Notes: generated by a model not told the origin, from the letters alone. A stretch of 64,000 nt of DNA from Rusavskia elegans (GCA_011316305.1 SAUG01000040.1:124001-188000), one strand, 5' to 3'. Shown: positions 45,999 to 57,575, counted from the first letter of the stretch. Translations and numbers: made by a program.

Positions 45999-48038
45999 TC
46001 AAGTAATCAACCGCTTATTCCTCTTCAAAAGCCCATTCAGCTTCTTCTCCAACGTCTCCGTCTCCCGTCGACTGGTACTCAGATTCTTTTCTGCCTCCTC
46101 GATCCCCATCACACTCCCCGCGCTCCTCCTCGTGGCGATGAAAGCGGCCGCTTCATCCACATACGTGGTCGGGTTCGCGCCGGTAATGCTGCCGAATGCT
46201 TGCGGTAATTTCGAAACGCTCGCCGAGGCAGATTGCGTTTGCGCTTCCGTGAGGAAAGGGTTCGGTAGATGTTTTCCGCCTTCGTTGTCGGCGGTGTCCT
46301 CTTCCAGTGGTCTAGGCGGTGCAGGACCATGGCCTAGGAGGAAGAGCCCTTCGCTGGTTTTGAGCGCTTGCTTGCGAAGCTGGAGGTAGCGATTAGCTTG
46401 CTCAGGGGTCAGACCACGGAGGGTGCGGCGGTCCGGTAGTACAATCACACGTTTGTTGTTGGCTTGGTCAACGCAGACGGGTCCGCCGCGCTCTAATTCC
46501 CGGCTTTGGCTTTCGGTGAGCTTGGGAAGTGTGCCAACCTCTGGCATGGATTCAAGCGATTGTATATCCGTGTCGAAGCGGTGATTGAGGCCTATGACCG
46601 GCTTAAAGATGTCGGGTGCAGTAGACGAGATGTCGCCAGCTCTTTGTAAAGCCGAGAATAACGCAGCTGCATTAAGTGTGTTCTTCTGCTGCTGATCAGC
46701 ACCAGTTGGCTGGCCAGTAGGACTGAAAGCCGTCTCCGCTTCGGACTCCGCGGCTGCTTTCGCTTCATCCTTCTTGAAGTCCTTGACAGGTGTCACTGGT
46801 GTGGTTTCTTCTTGTTCAGTCCCGTTCGCTTCGTGAGGTACTGGCGAACCAGGGCGGGTGACCGCAGGTGTCGAGTCAGCTGTTCCTCCTTTGGCTGTCT
46901 TTTTCTGCTTCTTCTTCCGACCAATGATTGGGGCCTGCACAGGCTCTTCGGGCGTTGCCTTCACTTGGACTTCCTCAAATTTTGCGGCTTCCTCCGCTTG
47001 CTTAGCTCTTGCTTGCCTCTCCTTCTTTTGCTGACTCTTACTGACATGTCGAGTGGTCGCAGTGCCAATTTTGCCAGGGGGAGGTGAATTGGCACGTGAC
47101 ATTGACGTCGAGGTGAGAGACACATTATCTGATATTCGCTCGCTGGCGGGAGTCCCAGGCGGATTCATGGAAGAAAAGCTCCCACGGCGCGACGGGGCTT
47201 GCGCTGATGTCGTAGTGACCGTCTCTTTAGACACCATAGCCGCTGGACCTTTTCGAGATGCTTCACTTTTTGATGCTGATATTGAGGTTGGCAACACTCG
47301 AAAAGTTCGAGGCTGGCTACCCTTGGTTGTGGCCGCGCCCGAGGTCTGCGAGACCCCTGTGCCTGGCGTTTGTGGTTGGGAGAAAGTCGATGCAGTCGTC
47401 GAGCTTGCCGGAACAGCTTCTGCACTTTGGTCATTGGTTCGAGATGCGATGTCTTCGGATGCGGGCTTAGTCGTATCAAGATCTAGTACTCCTGGGTGGC
47501 GCTTTGCGGACGTCTTCTGGCTTTGACCGGTTGCTCCTTCCGGCTTCTTGGATGGTTCTGCTAGAGGCCCATCCGCGGTAGCTGTTGGCTCGCTGGATTT
47601 GCCGTTCTTCTTCCCACGGGAAGGAGCTACGGTACCCGAAGTTGCAGTCTCTTTCTTAGGTCGAGGCTTTGGCATTGATCTTAAGGCCTCAGTAGAAATG
47701 GGCTTTAGGGGCAGATCTTCTTTTGTAACCGGAGACTCTTGAACCTTACCCTTAGCAGAACTTGTGGCTGCCCCTTTTGCCGATTGGGACGGTAGCACTG
47801 TTGGGTCGAAGACACTCGCTGAAGTGCTTGGGGCAGTCGTCTTCTTCTGCAACTTTGGCGGTACAAAGGCAGGGGGCTGAGGTGCAGCCAATGGTGGGAA
47901 GTCCTGAGGTAATGACAGACCAGGTTGTACAGGTGCTGGTGTTGGTATCGATATTGGCAATCTGGGTCTAGGGCCAGAAGGAGGCATCGTCTCCGTGCTT
48001 TGACGACTATGGGCATTTGGCTGGGTTGTTGGTGACAT
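45999..48038 (-). CDS. Not4 C-terminal-like protein block (separate gene or 3' exon of NOT4)
   Basis: A single open frame runs to a TAA-type end at 45999. The first ATG is at 48038 (679 aa), though the frame is open to about 48089. Most is Ser/Thr/Pro/Lys-rich and disordered, with a charged coiled coil (QQKKERQARAKQAEEAAKFEE). The last 200 residues look conserved: VIVLPDRRTLRGLTPEQANR, YLQLRKQALKTSEG and a terminal coiled coil (GIEEAEKNLSTSRRETETLE then KKLNGLLKRNKRL). I recall this C-terminal pattern from Not4 proteins of related moulds, and the Not4 RING/RRM gene lies directly upstream on the same strand. It may therefore be the 3' part of NOT4 joined by a large intron. The alternative is an independent gene of unknown role. 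Confidence 0.6.
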   Translation of the reverse strand: MSPTTQPNAHSRQSTETMPPSGPRPRLPISIPTPAPVQPGLSLPQDFPPLAAPQPPAFVPPKLQKKTTAPSTSASVFDPTVLPSQSAKGAATSSAKGKVQESPVTKEDLPLKPISTEALRSMPKPRPKKETATSGTVAPSRGKKNGKSSEPTATADGPLAEPSKKPEGATGQSQKTSAKRHPGVLDLDTTKPASEDIASRTNDQSAEAVPASSTTASTFSQPQTPGTGVSQTSGAATTKGSQPRTFRVLPTSISASKSEASRKGPAAMVSKETVTTTSAQAPSRRGSFSSMNPPGTPASERISDNVSLTSTSMSRANSPPPGKIGTATTRHVSKSQQKKERQARAKQAEEAAKFEEVQVKATPEEPVQAPIIGRKKKQKKTAKGGTADSTPAVTRPGSPVPHEANGTEQEETTPVTPVKDFKKDEAKAAAESEAETAFSPTGQPTGADQQQKNTLNAAALFSALQRAGDISSTAPDIFKPVIGLNHRFDTDIQSLESMPEVGTLPKLTESQSRELERGGPVCVDQANNKRVIVLPDRRTLRGLTPEQANRYLQLRKQALKTSEGLFLLGHGPAPPRPLEEDTADNEGGKHLPNPFLTEAQTQSASASVSKLPQAFGSITGANPTTYVDEAAAFIATRRSAGSVMGIEEAEKNLSTSRRETETLEKKLNGLLKRNKRLIT

Positions 48039-48629
48039 TGGAGTCGGCTTAGGAATAAGAGGACTGGGAGAATCTGCTACCAAAGACAATCAGCTTGATA
48101 TCCCATTATGGCTGCAGGTAATGTGTTATAAAAACATTCGTGGCTGGGAAACGATATTGGACCAGAGCAAGAACAGAAGAGGCAGTAAGGACAATACAGG
48201 AATGGTCGAAGTGATCGCTTCGTCGATCTCGTCATGGCATTGACAGCAAGGATGACACTATGCAGAAGATGTGTGTAAGAAAACAATCTCATAACTTCCT
48301 GCCTGATCTCCAGGACAGGGATGGGGTATTTACGTACATTATGCTGGCCACGACGAGAACGACAAGGCAATCCGTACGCAGAGCCAATCTTCGACCCCTT
48401 ATTCAAGTTGGCAAAACCGTAATATATCCTTTGAAGAATGGAAAACAAAAAGGTGATTGTAAAGGTTCGCTCGTTGATCGCCATCTTCGAGACCATATGA
48501 ATTTCCCCCAACAAGCGCCATAATTTTGACCGTCATATGAAATATCCCATGCACCGCTGGTAGATGCCCAACTGCTCATAATTGCCGTAATGTAACACAT
48601 TGTAGAAAAGGAGTAGGCTGGAGGAACGG
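48039..48629. other. Interval between the two Not4-like blocks
   Basis: These 591 bases look non-coding on both strands (stops in all frames, no motif). They may be a 3' UTR plus promoter, or one unusually long intron of NOT4. Phase-1 acceptors (AG) sit at about 48083-48087 just before the downstream frame. Confidence 0.45.
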
Positions 48630-51390
48630 CTACCATCGACTTCCGTAGCCGCCACCGTACATCATGCTGTTTGTATTGTACCCACCTTGACCTTGGAGCC
48701 CAAGTTGCCCCTGCCCTACACCGCCATGATGCATTCTCGCTTGTAAGATACTCGGGTCCGCAAGATCAACTATACCACCTCCCCCAGAGGAGGAAGTGTT
48801 AGCATGTCTGTGCTTCTTCCCCTTCTTCTTCTGCTTTTGAAGGCCGTGGTCTTGGTACCCATTATAGGCACCAACCTGCGAGCCATAAAGCGAGCTGAGG
48901 AGGGGAGGGACAGGGGCATTGGAGGTCAAAGGGTTATGAAAAGCAGAAGGAAAATCAAACTCACGCTTGCCGACATCAGGCCCCGGCCCATTCAAAGTAT
49001 CGCCTCGATTGCGTAGTAGGTTCTGCATCATCTGTTCGTTGGAGTTTTTCGTAGTTCCGATACCGCCGAGGCCGCTTGAACCACCCACAGGTTGAGTAAA
49101 ACCGTGACCTTGACCGAACATACCTCCACCACTGATCGGAGGTGTACCGCTTGATTTGAGTCCTGGCGGCGGTCCTTGGACACCGCTGTAGAAGTGGCTT
49201 TTGTGAATATTCGAAGGTTGCATTGCCTGGTTCTGAAAGTGCTTGTTTTGGCTCGGAGGCATCATGGCTGATTGCTGGGCCAACAGGGATGGATTCGCGT
49301 TCGGTTTGACAGCTGTCGAAGCCGAGGCAGTATCGTTGGCAAAGGTAAACCGAGACGCGTGTCTTGTATGACCTGGGATACCGAAGCTCTGGCCTTGGTT
49401 CTGGAACGGATTCGATTGTTGATGGTGATGCTGACTCGTTTGCCCGGTGAAGCTGTGCTGAGCCTGCATATTGACAGGGCTCTGTTGGTTCGTGCCCCGT
49501 AGCATGAGTAATTGCTGTTGCTGTTGGGGTGTGAGACTCCGCCCGTTGACCGTCTGACTGTTGCCAAAGAAAGAGGTTCCGAAGGGCAGTCCGTTCGATG
49601 TCGAAGCAAAAGGTGCTTGTATTGCGCTCCGAGGCTCGCTGCTCTGTCGTCCGACTGACTGTCGACCATCGTCTGTCTCCGGCTCTCCACCAAGTTGAAG
49701 ACTACCACTGGCTGGCGGTCCATCTTCTTCTGTCGTATCCAGAGCCCCCAAAACTTTGCTTGCTTGTTCATCGTCTTCCTGTTTCGCTCTCTCGCGCTCT
49801 CTTTCTTCCATTTTATATCTCACCAAGCCACCATTCATGTCAAACAGCAGGGGTGTTGCATCCATCTGTTGCAAATCCTCTTGGGAATACAGATTTCGGT
49901 CAAAGGTGAAATTGAAAGAGGAGCTCGAGATTTTCTTCAATACGCGATCTAATAGATGTGGCTGCTTTGGCTGCGATACTTGTGATGGAATTCCAGTAGG
50001 CGGAGTTGTGGATCGGTCAAGCGGTTGCGGTTGTGCTTGCGCTTGCGAGGACACATTGGCTGGCGGATGAGTGGTTGGAGATTGTCCAGATACCAGGTAG
50101 GTATTTGCTACCTGCGGGCTTGAGGCAGACATGCTGGAAGGTTTACTCGAGCGACGACTTTCGCTTTGCGCATTCTTGGCAGCCCAACTGGCCGATGAAG
50201 GCAGAGCAGACCCATCGCCACTATCGCTTCGACTCATAGGTTCGTCCCTACTGCCTTGTTGTGCCATTGAATGTGACGCTGCAGTAACGACCTGGGGTGC
50301 ATGTTGAGGGGGCGGTTGAGGTTGAGGCGGCGTTTGAGCGGGCTTAGCTGTCGAGGTACTTGACGAAGCCCGCGCTGCTGGACGCTGCGTAGACACAGCG
50401 TTGATGGACGAAAGGTCTTGCCGACTGAAGCTGTCATCATCTTCGCCTTGTTCATGAAGAAACATACACTCGCGATTGTTGCAGGTCTCATTGCGAAGGT
50501 AGGCAGAGCAGTACTTCGTCGTCCCATATTGAGCTCTGTAGATATAAGCAAATCGTACCCCTTGATATAAGACATGCAGACATACCTCAACGTCCTGTCA
50601 CCATTCTGTGATCCGTCGACAGCTGCGATGCAGCTTGCAGCATCCTCCTTGCGAGCAAATGTAACATAGACGCCGATCGAGCTGTTACCACCAGCATTCA
50701 CCTTGGCCTTGCTGACCACTATCTTGATGATCTTGCCATATTGACCAAAGTACTGATCTCCTCTCAGTGTCTGTAAAAGATCTTCTTCCCGACTTTTAGG
50801 ATTTAGGCCGACAACGTAGACGAGGTTCTTCTGGACGACTCTGATTCCGGACAGATGTTTGCGATTTAGTGACTCGACTTGTCTTCGTTCAGACTCTTTC
50901 TGTCGTGCCATGGCCTTCTTCCGTGCTTGCAGCGCAATGTCGGCCTTTTGCCTGGAAGTCTTTTGTCAGACACTACACGATCATCGTAAGAATCAGGCTG
51001 TGACCCACTCTTCGGGACTAATGATCTTCCATTCAATGTTCTTCTCATCATAGGTTCTTCGACATGCAGGACACAGGCCGTTCATGTTGTTCTTGATGTT
51101 GTTGTAGCAGAACTGGCATACCTGTTTCGCAGTCAGTATGACCAAATGCCAGCAAATTGCTGAGCGACCGCGACGAGGCTGCGTCAAAGGATGAGTTCAG
51201 AATGTACCTGGTACCCGCAGGGGCATGGCCTGAAGTTCTTGTCCGACAAATCGAACTCCTCGACGCATAGAGGGCTACAGGCAAGGCGGTCTATTAGCTG
51301 ATAGCTTCAAAGAAGTCTTTGGGCCTAGAACACTGACCAGGAGTCGTCTGAGTCGTCCATGAAGGCATCTTGCTGGACTCGATTCGCCAT
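48630..51390 (-). CDS. NOT4: CCR4-NOT complex E3 ubiquitin ligase subunit Not4 (RING, RRM, CCCH)
   Basis: The model has five exons: 51390-51338, 51274-51208, 51121-51009, 50951-50586 and 50535-48630 (834 aa as read to the first stop). The C4C4-type RING lies at residues about 17-62: CPLCVEEFDLSDKNF, CPCGYQVCQFCYNNI and GLCPACRRTYDE. A coiled linker (ADIALQARKKAMARQKESE) leads to an RRM (residues about 100-200; VVQKNLVYVVGLNP, LRGDQYFGQYGKI, GVYVTFARKEDAASCIAAVD). A CCCH finger follows (KYCSAYLRNETCNNRECMFLH). The rest is Q/S/P-rich with GSLQLGGEP, RSLTPQQQQQL and a KKKGKKHRHANTSSSGGGG block before a stop after MMYGGGYGSRW. Not4 ubiquitinates stalled ribosomes and links CCR4-NOT to co-translational quality control. 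The usual C-terminal part may be the next block downstream. Confidence 0.93.
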
Positions 51391-51715
51391 TTCGAAGGTA
51401 GGAGGTGACGGGAGGCAGAGCTAGCAACGCGTGACGAACAAGTAGCAATGGATGATTGAAGTTTTGTCATGGAGGATCATGTGGACATCGAAAACGATAT
51501 AGAGTTGTTTGACTTCGGCTAAAGATGTTTTGTTGTTGATGCTGAGATGAAGCAAGTGGTTTTCGATTCCAAAGGGTGAAAGGTCGAAGTCGAAGCAGCC
51601 ACTAGCGCGCGGCAGATGCCGTCCCGCAATTCGAGATCGTACGTGTAGCAGAAGTGGCACTCGCACTCTGTTTAGAGTTGTTGCGCAAGCACATCAGAAT
51701 CGGAATCGCTGTTGA
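51391..51715. promoter_or_regulatory. Divergent promoter NOT4/complex I 30-kDa subunit
   Basis: Both genes start away from this 325-bp stretch. No specific element is recognised. Confidence 0.5.
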
Positions 51716-52702
51716 ATGGCTTCTCAGTCCAACAAGCTGGCCCCCGTTGGAAAGTCCCTCCGGTCAGCTGTATCAGTGCCAAAGCGAGTAACAAGCATTC
51801 GGCAACTGAGCACGACAATCATACGCTCAAAAGAGGTAGCTTCACAAGATGAGATACCGAATCTGAGGCATGCGCCTCGTCCTCGTATGTCTTCATATAC
51901 TCAGGCAGATGGTCTCCACACTGATATCATAATGTAGCCGGCGGCAAGCTCCACGTTCCTGTGGTGAATCCCGCGGACAAATATGCCGACAAAGCTACCT
52001 CTCTCCACAACTACGGCCAATATCTCCTTTCCGCGCTGCCCAAACACATCCAACAATTCTCGGTCTGGAAGGACGAACTCACAATATACATCCCCCCGTC
52101 GGGTGTGATCCCAGTGATGTCATTTCTGAAGTACCATACCGCGGCTGAATACACCATGGTGGCTGACATCACCGCCGTCGACTATCCTACCCGCGACAAT
52201 CGCTTCGAAGTTGTCTACAACCTGCTAAGTGTGAGGCACAACAGCCGGATCCGAGTCAAGACCTATGCAGACGAAGCCACGCCCGTTCCCAGTATATGCT
52301 CACTTTACGATGGGGCCAATTGGTACGAGCGGGAGGTCTACGATTTGTTTGGTGTCTTCTTTGTTGGCCATCCGGACTTGAGACGCATCATGACTGATTA
52401 CGGTTTCGATGGACATCCGTTGCGAAAGGATTTCCCTTTGACGGGGTATACGGAGATTCGATACGACGAGGAAAAGAAAAGGATAGTCGTAGAGCCCCTT
52501 GAACTCACACAAGCATTCAGAAATTTCGAGGGAGGCACAGCTGCTTGGGAGGTGAGTCTCTTTGCGCTTCTCACAAAGGTTCAAGGATGGCTGGCACTGA
52601 CAGTATGTTTAGCAAGTCGGCCCAGGTAGAGACAGAAAACCAGAAGAATTTCAACTACCAACACCAAAGCCAGAGGAGAAGAAGGAAGAGCCAAAGAAGT
52701 AG
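51716..52702 (+). CDS. nuo-30.4: NADH:ubiquinone oxidoreductase 30-kDa subunit (NDUFS3/NuoC), mitochondrial
   Basis: The model has three exons: 51716-51884, 51938-52551 and 52613-52702 (290 aa). The Arg/Ser-rich N-terminus ([20 protein letters not shown] ... RQLSTTII) fits a matrix targeting signal. The first splice joins APRP to [20 protein letters not shown], a conserved block. The family signature is complete: [20 protein letters not shown] then [19 protein letters not shown] and [14 protein letters not shown]. The subunit sits in the peripheral arm of complex I near the quinone module. The C-terminus is a Lys/Glu-rich tail ([11 protein letters not shown]) added by the third exon. It lies 156 bp from the convergent membrane-protein gene. 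The symbol follows Neurospora naming. Confidence 0.96.
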
Positions 52703-52858
52703 CGAGGCAGTATGTAGTAGCCTTAGTCATCGGATGTACATAGAAATAAGAGCCAGGCTGTATTTTCTAAAGATGCTCTAAGGCCCTTCTCGAAGTGCGA
52801 CCAACGCCGCTAAGACATCCGTGTAAGTTGAATAATTGTCGCCAAAGTTTGTCAATTC

Positions 52859-54066
52859 TCATAGGGTCTTCTTTTCCTTGTCGTTACCGGCAGAAATTAT
52901 TTCGTCCCTTGCCCACACAGCCGCTACAGCGAAACCAAGTGGTCCTACAAGAGCCTCAATCACAACACCTTTGACCACAAGCAACGCCCATCCTGTTGGC
53001 CCTTTCCGTTCCATGGCGATGATATATAGGGTTGCGGACCACAAGACCATTGCTACTGCACCAATTATATCATCGTACTGCAAGAGTTGAATTGCACTCG
53101 CAGCAATTGATGGCATCTTTACCGAAGACGTGAAAGCCGCCGGGAGGAAGACAGAGGATGGCTTCAGGAGGCTGCTAACCCCAGATACGAAGATATCTGG
53201 AAACAAGACGGCGGACAATGAGATAGTCCATGTGGATATCCGACTCACCGAAGCAACGACAAGCATGATTGCATAGACCGTTCGCATATGGTCGATGGTG
53301 TGCTTATTCGTCTCCTCGACGACAACTTTATCGATGAGCCAGGACCTAACAGTTGGTACAACGATTTGTAGTATTCCCCCCGTGATGGGAAACACTTGCC
53401 ACATGGCCATGAACAGTTGCTTTGTTTCATAATTAATGACCGATGGAGCGGGGAGCGCTAACAAAATGCCTGGTAAGACGAACGCAATGGCGACTGAGTA
53501 GGGGATGCTATGCAATTTGGAAGAGTTCACGAGGAAATCTGACTGTTTCCGTGACCAGACGGTAGGAGAGGTTGAAAGATGGATCGCAAAATAGATGGGT
53601 GCGACAGTAGCAAAGGTGCCAAGCTGCATGGCCAGACCCCAAAGGACGATACTGTACCAGGTCAATTGCCACGAACCGGATGTCTTACACGCCTGATCAC
53701 CTACAATGAAACCATCCTTCCCCTGTGGCTTTGTCGTAAGCTCTCCATCATTAAAAGACTCCATCCAGCAGTGAGCTGGCCAGCGAACTGATACGCCTGT
53801 AAAGAAGCATGCGGATGAGTCCCATCAACGATATTGTAGAAAAACAAAGTTAATACAGTCATTTGATAGTCGATTGGGCGAATGCCGGTGTATATTTTCT
53901 TGAGTGGCGCTTTGTCATTGAACGGAAGGATATGGGGTCCATTGTTCCGAATGTCGCTCATCTTATCGGAACCACCATTGTTAATGAATAGATGCCATGT
54001 CAGGTAATATCCGACTCCTGATAAGCCCAGCAGGAGCAGCTTCACGATATTGAGAGAGAGAGTCAT
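52859..54066 (-). CDS. Uncharacterised fungal multi-pass membrane protein
   Basis: The model has two exons: 54066-53705 and 53651-52859 (384 aa), joined across a 53-nt intron that restores RGRMVSFIVLWGLAMQLGTF. The protein has about eight hydrophobic segments: an N-terminal one (LNIVKLLLLGLSGVGYYLTW), then QMTVLTLFFYNIVDGTHP, FVLPGILLALPAP, LFMAMWQVFPITGGILQIVV, VYAIMLVVASVSRI and others. The C-terminus is short and charged (NDKEKKTL). The pattern GIRPIDYQMTVL ... VDGTHPHASLQAYQFAGQ is one I have seen in fungal membrane proteins, some of them near secondary-metabolite genes, but I cannot name a function. No biosynthetic genes flank it here. Confidence 0.78.
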
Positions 54067-54543
54067 GTTCGTAGGCTTTACAGTCCCTTTGTGTGAGCAG
54101 GTGGAGGGCGGTCACATTTTGGGAGGAAGATGATGATATTATGTTCTCTATGGAAAATCTAATTTACATGTAGTGAATGCCAAGAGGAATGGCGCTAAGC
54201 CTAATTAGGCAATAGCACGTGACTTCTCATCAGGATATGCAGATTCTGCCTGCATACTCAGGTTCACACTTTGTGACACTGGCGAGCTGTCAGACTCTCT
54301 ACCCGCAGTAGAATGTTCACACGAGGCAAGGCTCATCAACGAATTCTGGTGCCAATAATATGTATAAGGAGTTGAACAGCGCAGAGTAGTTTGTGACTGT
54401 GAGTTCAGAGACTCTGCCGAAGATGTGCCGAAGTTTAGCAATGTCATTTTCTGCAGAGTTCAATCTAAGGTACCTTACTCTACTAACCCTAATCAATCGT
54501 GACAGCCATGAGATAAAGATTTGAAGGGCGGTCACCATCCTTG
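54067..54543. promoter_or_regulatory. Divergent promoter region membrane protein/BUD22
   Basis: This 477-bp, fairly AT-rich stretch separates two start codons. No element or gene is recognised. Confidence 0.45.
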
Positions 54544-55982
54544 ATGTTCGAAAATAAAAGGAAGCGGGACGGTGATCGGCAAGATATATTCAACAGGACG
54601 GAAGCGCAGCGTGGAGGTATACGTTTGCAGGAACAATATCTCGAAAACCTACTGCAGGGCAGCAAGCAGTTGCTAGCCCAGGCCTTGAAATGGGCTAGAG
54701 GCTTTGAGCGTCAGAAACTTGGCCGCCGACAGAAGACAGCGAAAGCAGCTGACAATGATGGTGAAAACAAACGGCTTGTCGCAGAGATAAAAGCATTGAA
54801 GGTATACTCGGCAATACTTCTTGTCTCGTAAAAGCTAACACTCATAAGGCTCTAGATATAGAGTCCACTGCCGAGCATCATCTCTACAAGTATTTACTTC
54901 GTATCAAGCCCACTGCATCTGCACCCACGTTGCCATCAAATCTACAAGCGCGTGTCAAGGAAAAAATCAAGCCTAATGATGTTGCTCAGGCAAATGTTCA
55001 GGCTCGGCTGTTCAATTCGCAGCCCGTCAAGAAAGCTATGGATGACACACTGAGCAGGATCTGTTCTGGTTTCGGATTGGAAGAGGTGCAACATGTGAGA
55101 AAGAAAAGAAAGCGCAAGAAAGACTTCGAGGAACCCCTGGAGACAAACCATCACAATGACCTCGAGCATGCCGTTAGATCGACATCAGAACGGCTACCGA
55201 AAACACACGCATCAACTCCGAAGATTGAAAAAGCCAGCGAGCACAGCAGTAGCGAAGACCTTTCCGAGTCCGAAAAGTACAAGGGATTATTCGGATCCTC
55301 CGATGAATCATCTGATGGCGATAGCGGATCGATCGACTACGAAGCTTTACGCACAACATCTGCCGGAGCTTTTAATCGGGAGCTATCTCTGTCTCCGTCA
55401 CCTGTGATCTCCGCCACGTCAACGGCCACGGACTCTCCACCTCCACACAAGAACAGAGCTTCGGAAAAGTCCGCGTCAACTTCGAAGGCAGCCACGTTTT
55501 TACCGTCCCTCTCAATGGGAGGGTACTGCTCCGGCTCTGAACCAGCAAGTGACATTGAAGGCAGCCTTGATGGACGACCACGTAAAAATCGACGGGGTCA
55601 ACGTGAACGACGTTTGATCGCCGAAAAGAAGTTCGGTCAGAACGCAAAGCACGTTAAACAGCAGGGGCGAGTGCAAGATAGGGATCGCGGCTGGGATCCA
55701 AGGAAGGGCGCGCAAACAGAAGAGACTGACCAATTCGGGAGGATGAGGCGTGGAAGAGGAAAAGATGGAAGTACCCAAATCCATCAAAAAGGACCTCAAC
55801 CTGCTAAGCGAGTTCCGGTGACAAGTAGCGGAGCGAATAGTGATCCGGTAGGACCAAGAAAACCCACGATTAAGGCCAAGTCTGCAGAAGGGCCTCTGCA
55901 CCCATCATGGCAGGCAGCCAAGAAAGCGAAGGAGCAAAAACAAACTGCTACCTTTCAAGGGAAAAGGATGACATTTGATTAG
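54544..55982 (+). CDS. BUD22: Ribosome biogenesis protein Bud22
   Basis: The model has two exons: 54544-54801 and 54849-55982 (463 aa), joined across a 47-nt intron. I chose the ATG at 54544, the first in the open frame. The N-terminal helical region (GIRLQEQYLENLLQGSKQLL ... KWARGFERQKLGRR) and the spliced EIKALKALDIESTAEHHLYK belong to the Bud22/SRFBP1 family. A Ser/Asp/Glu-rich middle follows. The family signature is the C-terminal block RKNRRGQRERRLIAEKKFG then NAKHVKQQGR, with LHPSWQAAKKAKEQK and a final FQGKRMTFD. Bud22 acts in the nucleolus in 18S rRNA maturation of the small subunit. Confidence 0.9.
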
Positions 55983-56402
55983 GTATGCTGATAGATGCAT
56001 GTCTGTGTCATTTCCTTCCTAGCTGTGATTGATCTGTCATGTCATTGGATACGATTCCTGACAGCTCATCAAATGTCACATATTCTGACTGCTCTGGAAT
56101 GAGTCCATGAACCTATCGATACAGTGTTCTCCCAAGTTTTACGTCTTCATTATCGTTATGTCAAGGCTGTTGCGAACAACCTCAACTTCGGAAACGGCAA
56201 ATGCCAAGGCCAACAAGCGTCAGGGCTATAGCCCTATGTGAACCTAACCTCTTATCTCAAGCTCATTCGTAGAAGGTCTCTGAGTTGGATGACATATAAG
56301 AAGCTCCCGCTCATCACTGGTGCATTGAACAAGCCAATCAGAATTTGTTCCTTTCAGCGCGGCTTCAAGTTACGACCACGATTCGGAAAAGCACTAGCCG
56401 AT
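55983..56402. promoter_or_regulatory. 5' flank of the methylthioadenosine phosphorylase gene
   Basis: These 420 bases separate two genes on the same strand. The open frame of the downstream gene extends upstream to about 56238 with an in-frame ATG at 56289, so part may be translated. No element is recognised. Confidence 0.4.
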
Positions 56403-57575
56403 ATGGCGGCAGAACTACCTAGCACATACGATGATCCAGTGCAAATCGCCATCATAGGCGGCACCGGACTCGGCTCTCTGCCATCACCACCATTCAAGCC
56501 CGTTGCGACCCTTCCGCCACCATCCACACCGTGGGGGCTTCCATCCTCGCCTATATCGATCTTATCATACACATCACCCACCGCCTCCTCCAGCAAACCC
56601 ATTGCAATTGCTTTCCTGGCCCGCCATGGTATACACCATCAATTAGCACCACATGAGATCCCCAATCAAGCAAACATTGCAGCCTTGCGGAAGCTCGGTG
56701 TGCGATGTGTGGTAGCGTTCAGCGCGGTTGGGAGCCTGAAAGAGGAGGTGAAGCCCAGAGATTTTGTTGTCGTCGATCAGGTCATTGACTGGACACGAGG
56801 GGTAAGTGCTTTTCAAGTACTACCGCAAAAGGACACCCGAGACCACAAGAGCTATAAGAATGATTGCGGCTACCGTGGCTGCAAAGCATATCGGTCAAAG
56901 TTTGTGTCAAGCCCGTGCTCAGTAGAAGGATGAAGAGTGACAGAAGCGGTTAGAAAGACAACTGATCCCAAGTGCACACAGGTACGTCCATGGACCTTCT
57001 TCGAAGGTGGCATGGTAGGACATGTCGGCTTCGCTGATCCTTTCGACACAAAGCTTTCCAAAGTCATAGCTGGTGCAATCGCCAAGCCTGGCGTCCTGGA
57101 GGGCCAAAATGCCGTAGCTCATCCGAAGGGAACAGTAATCTGTATCGAAGGACCGCAATTCTCCACGCGGGCCGAGTCGATCTTCTACCGCAACGGTCTC
57201 AATGCCTCCGTGATCAACATGTCTGCGGTACCAGAGTCAAAATTGGCGCGAGAGGCCGAGATGGCTTACAGTATGGTCTGCATGAGCACCGACTACGACA
57301 GCTGGCATGAGACAAACGAGACGGTGAGTGTAGAGATGGTGATGGGGCACATGACGGCAAATGCGATCAATGCAAGGAGATCTGTCGAAGCAATCGTTGA
57401 AGAACTAGGAAAATCGGAGAATTTCGCCATCGTGCGGGCAGATCAGTGGAAAGGTATGATCAAAGGAGCAGGTGCAATAACAAAGGTTGAAGGAAGATCA
57501 CCGGAAGCATTGACGAAATTAAGATGGCTATTCCCTGGCTATTTCGAAGAAGGGAAATGGATCGGCTCGGGTTAA
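56403..57575 (+). CDS. S-methyl-5'-thioadenosine phosphorylase (MTAP)
   Basis: The model has two exons: 56403-56801 and 56982-57575 (330 aa). The ATG at 56403 gives MAAELPSTYDDPVQIAIIGG, matching the usual fungal start; an upstream in-frame ATG at 56289 would add 38 basic residues. Motifs: GGTGL (phosphate site), FLARHGIHHQLAPHEIPNQ, NIAALRKLGV and VVAFSAVGSL, then VRPWTFFEGGMVGHVGFADP, GPQFSTRAES, VINMSAVPESKLAREAEMAY and STDYDSWH. The enzyme splits methylthioadenosine to adenine and methylthioribose-1-phosphate in the methionine salvage pathway in the cytosol. The intron is 180 nt, long for this window, but the protein is continuous across it. Confidence 0.95.

Noticed and set aside
48077..48514. 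145-codon minus-strand frame between the two Not4-like blocks
   Set aside because: It is rich in Cys/Phe/Ser with no conserved block, and it fits the look of an intron or UTR.
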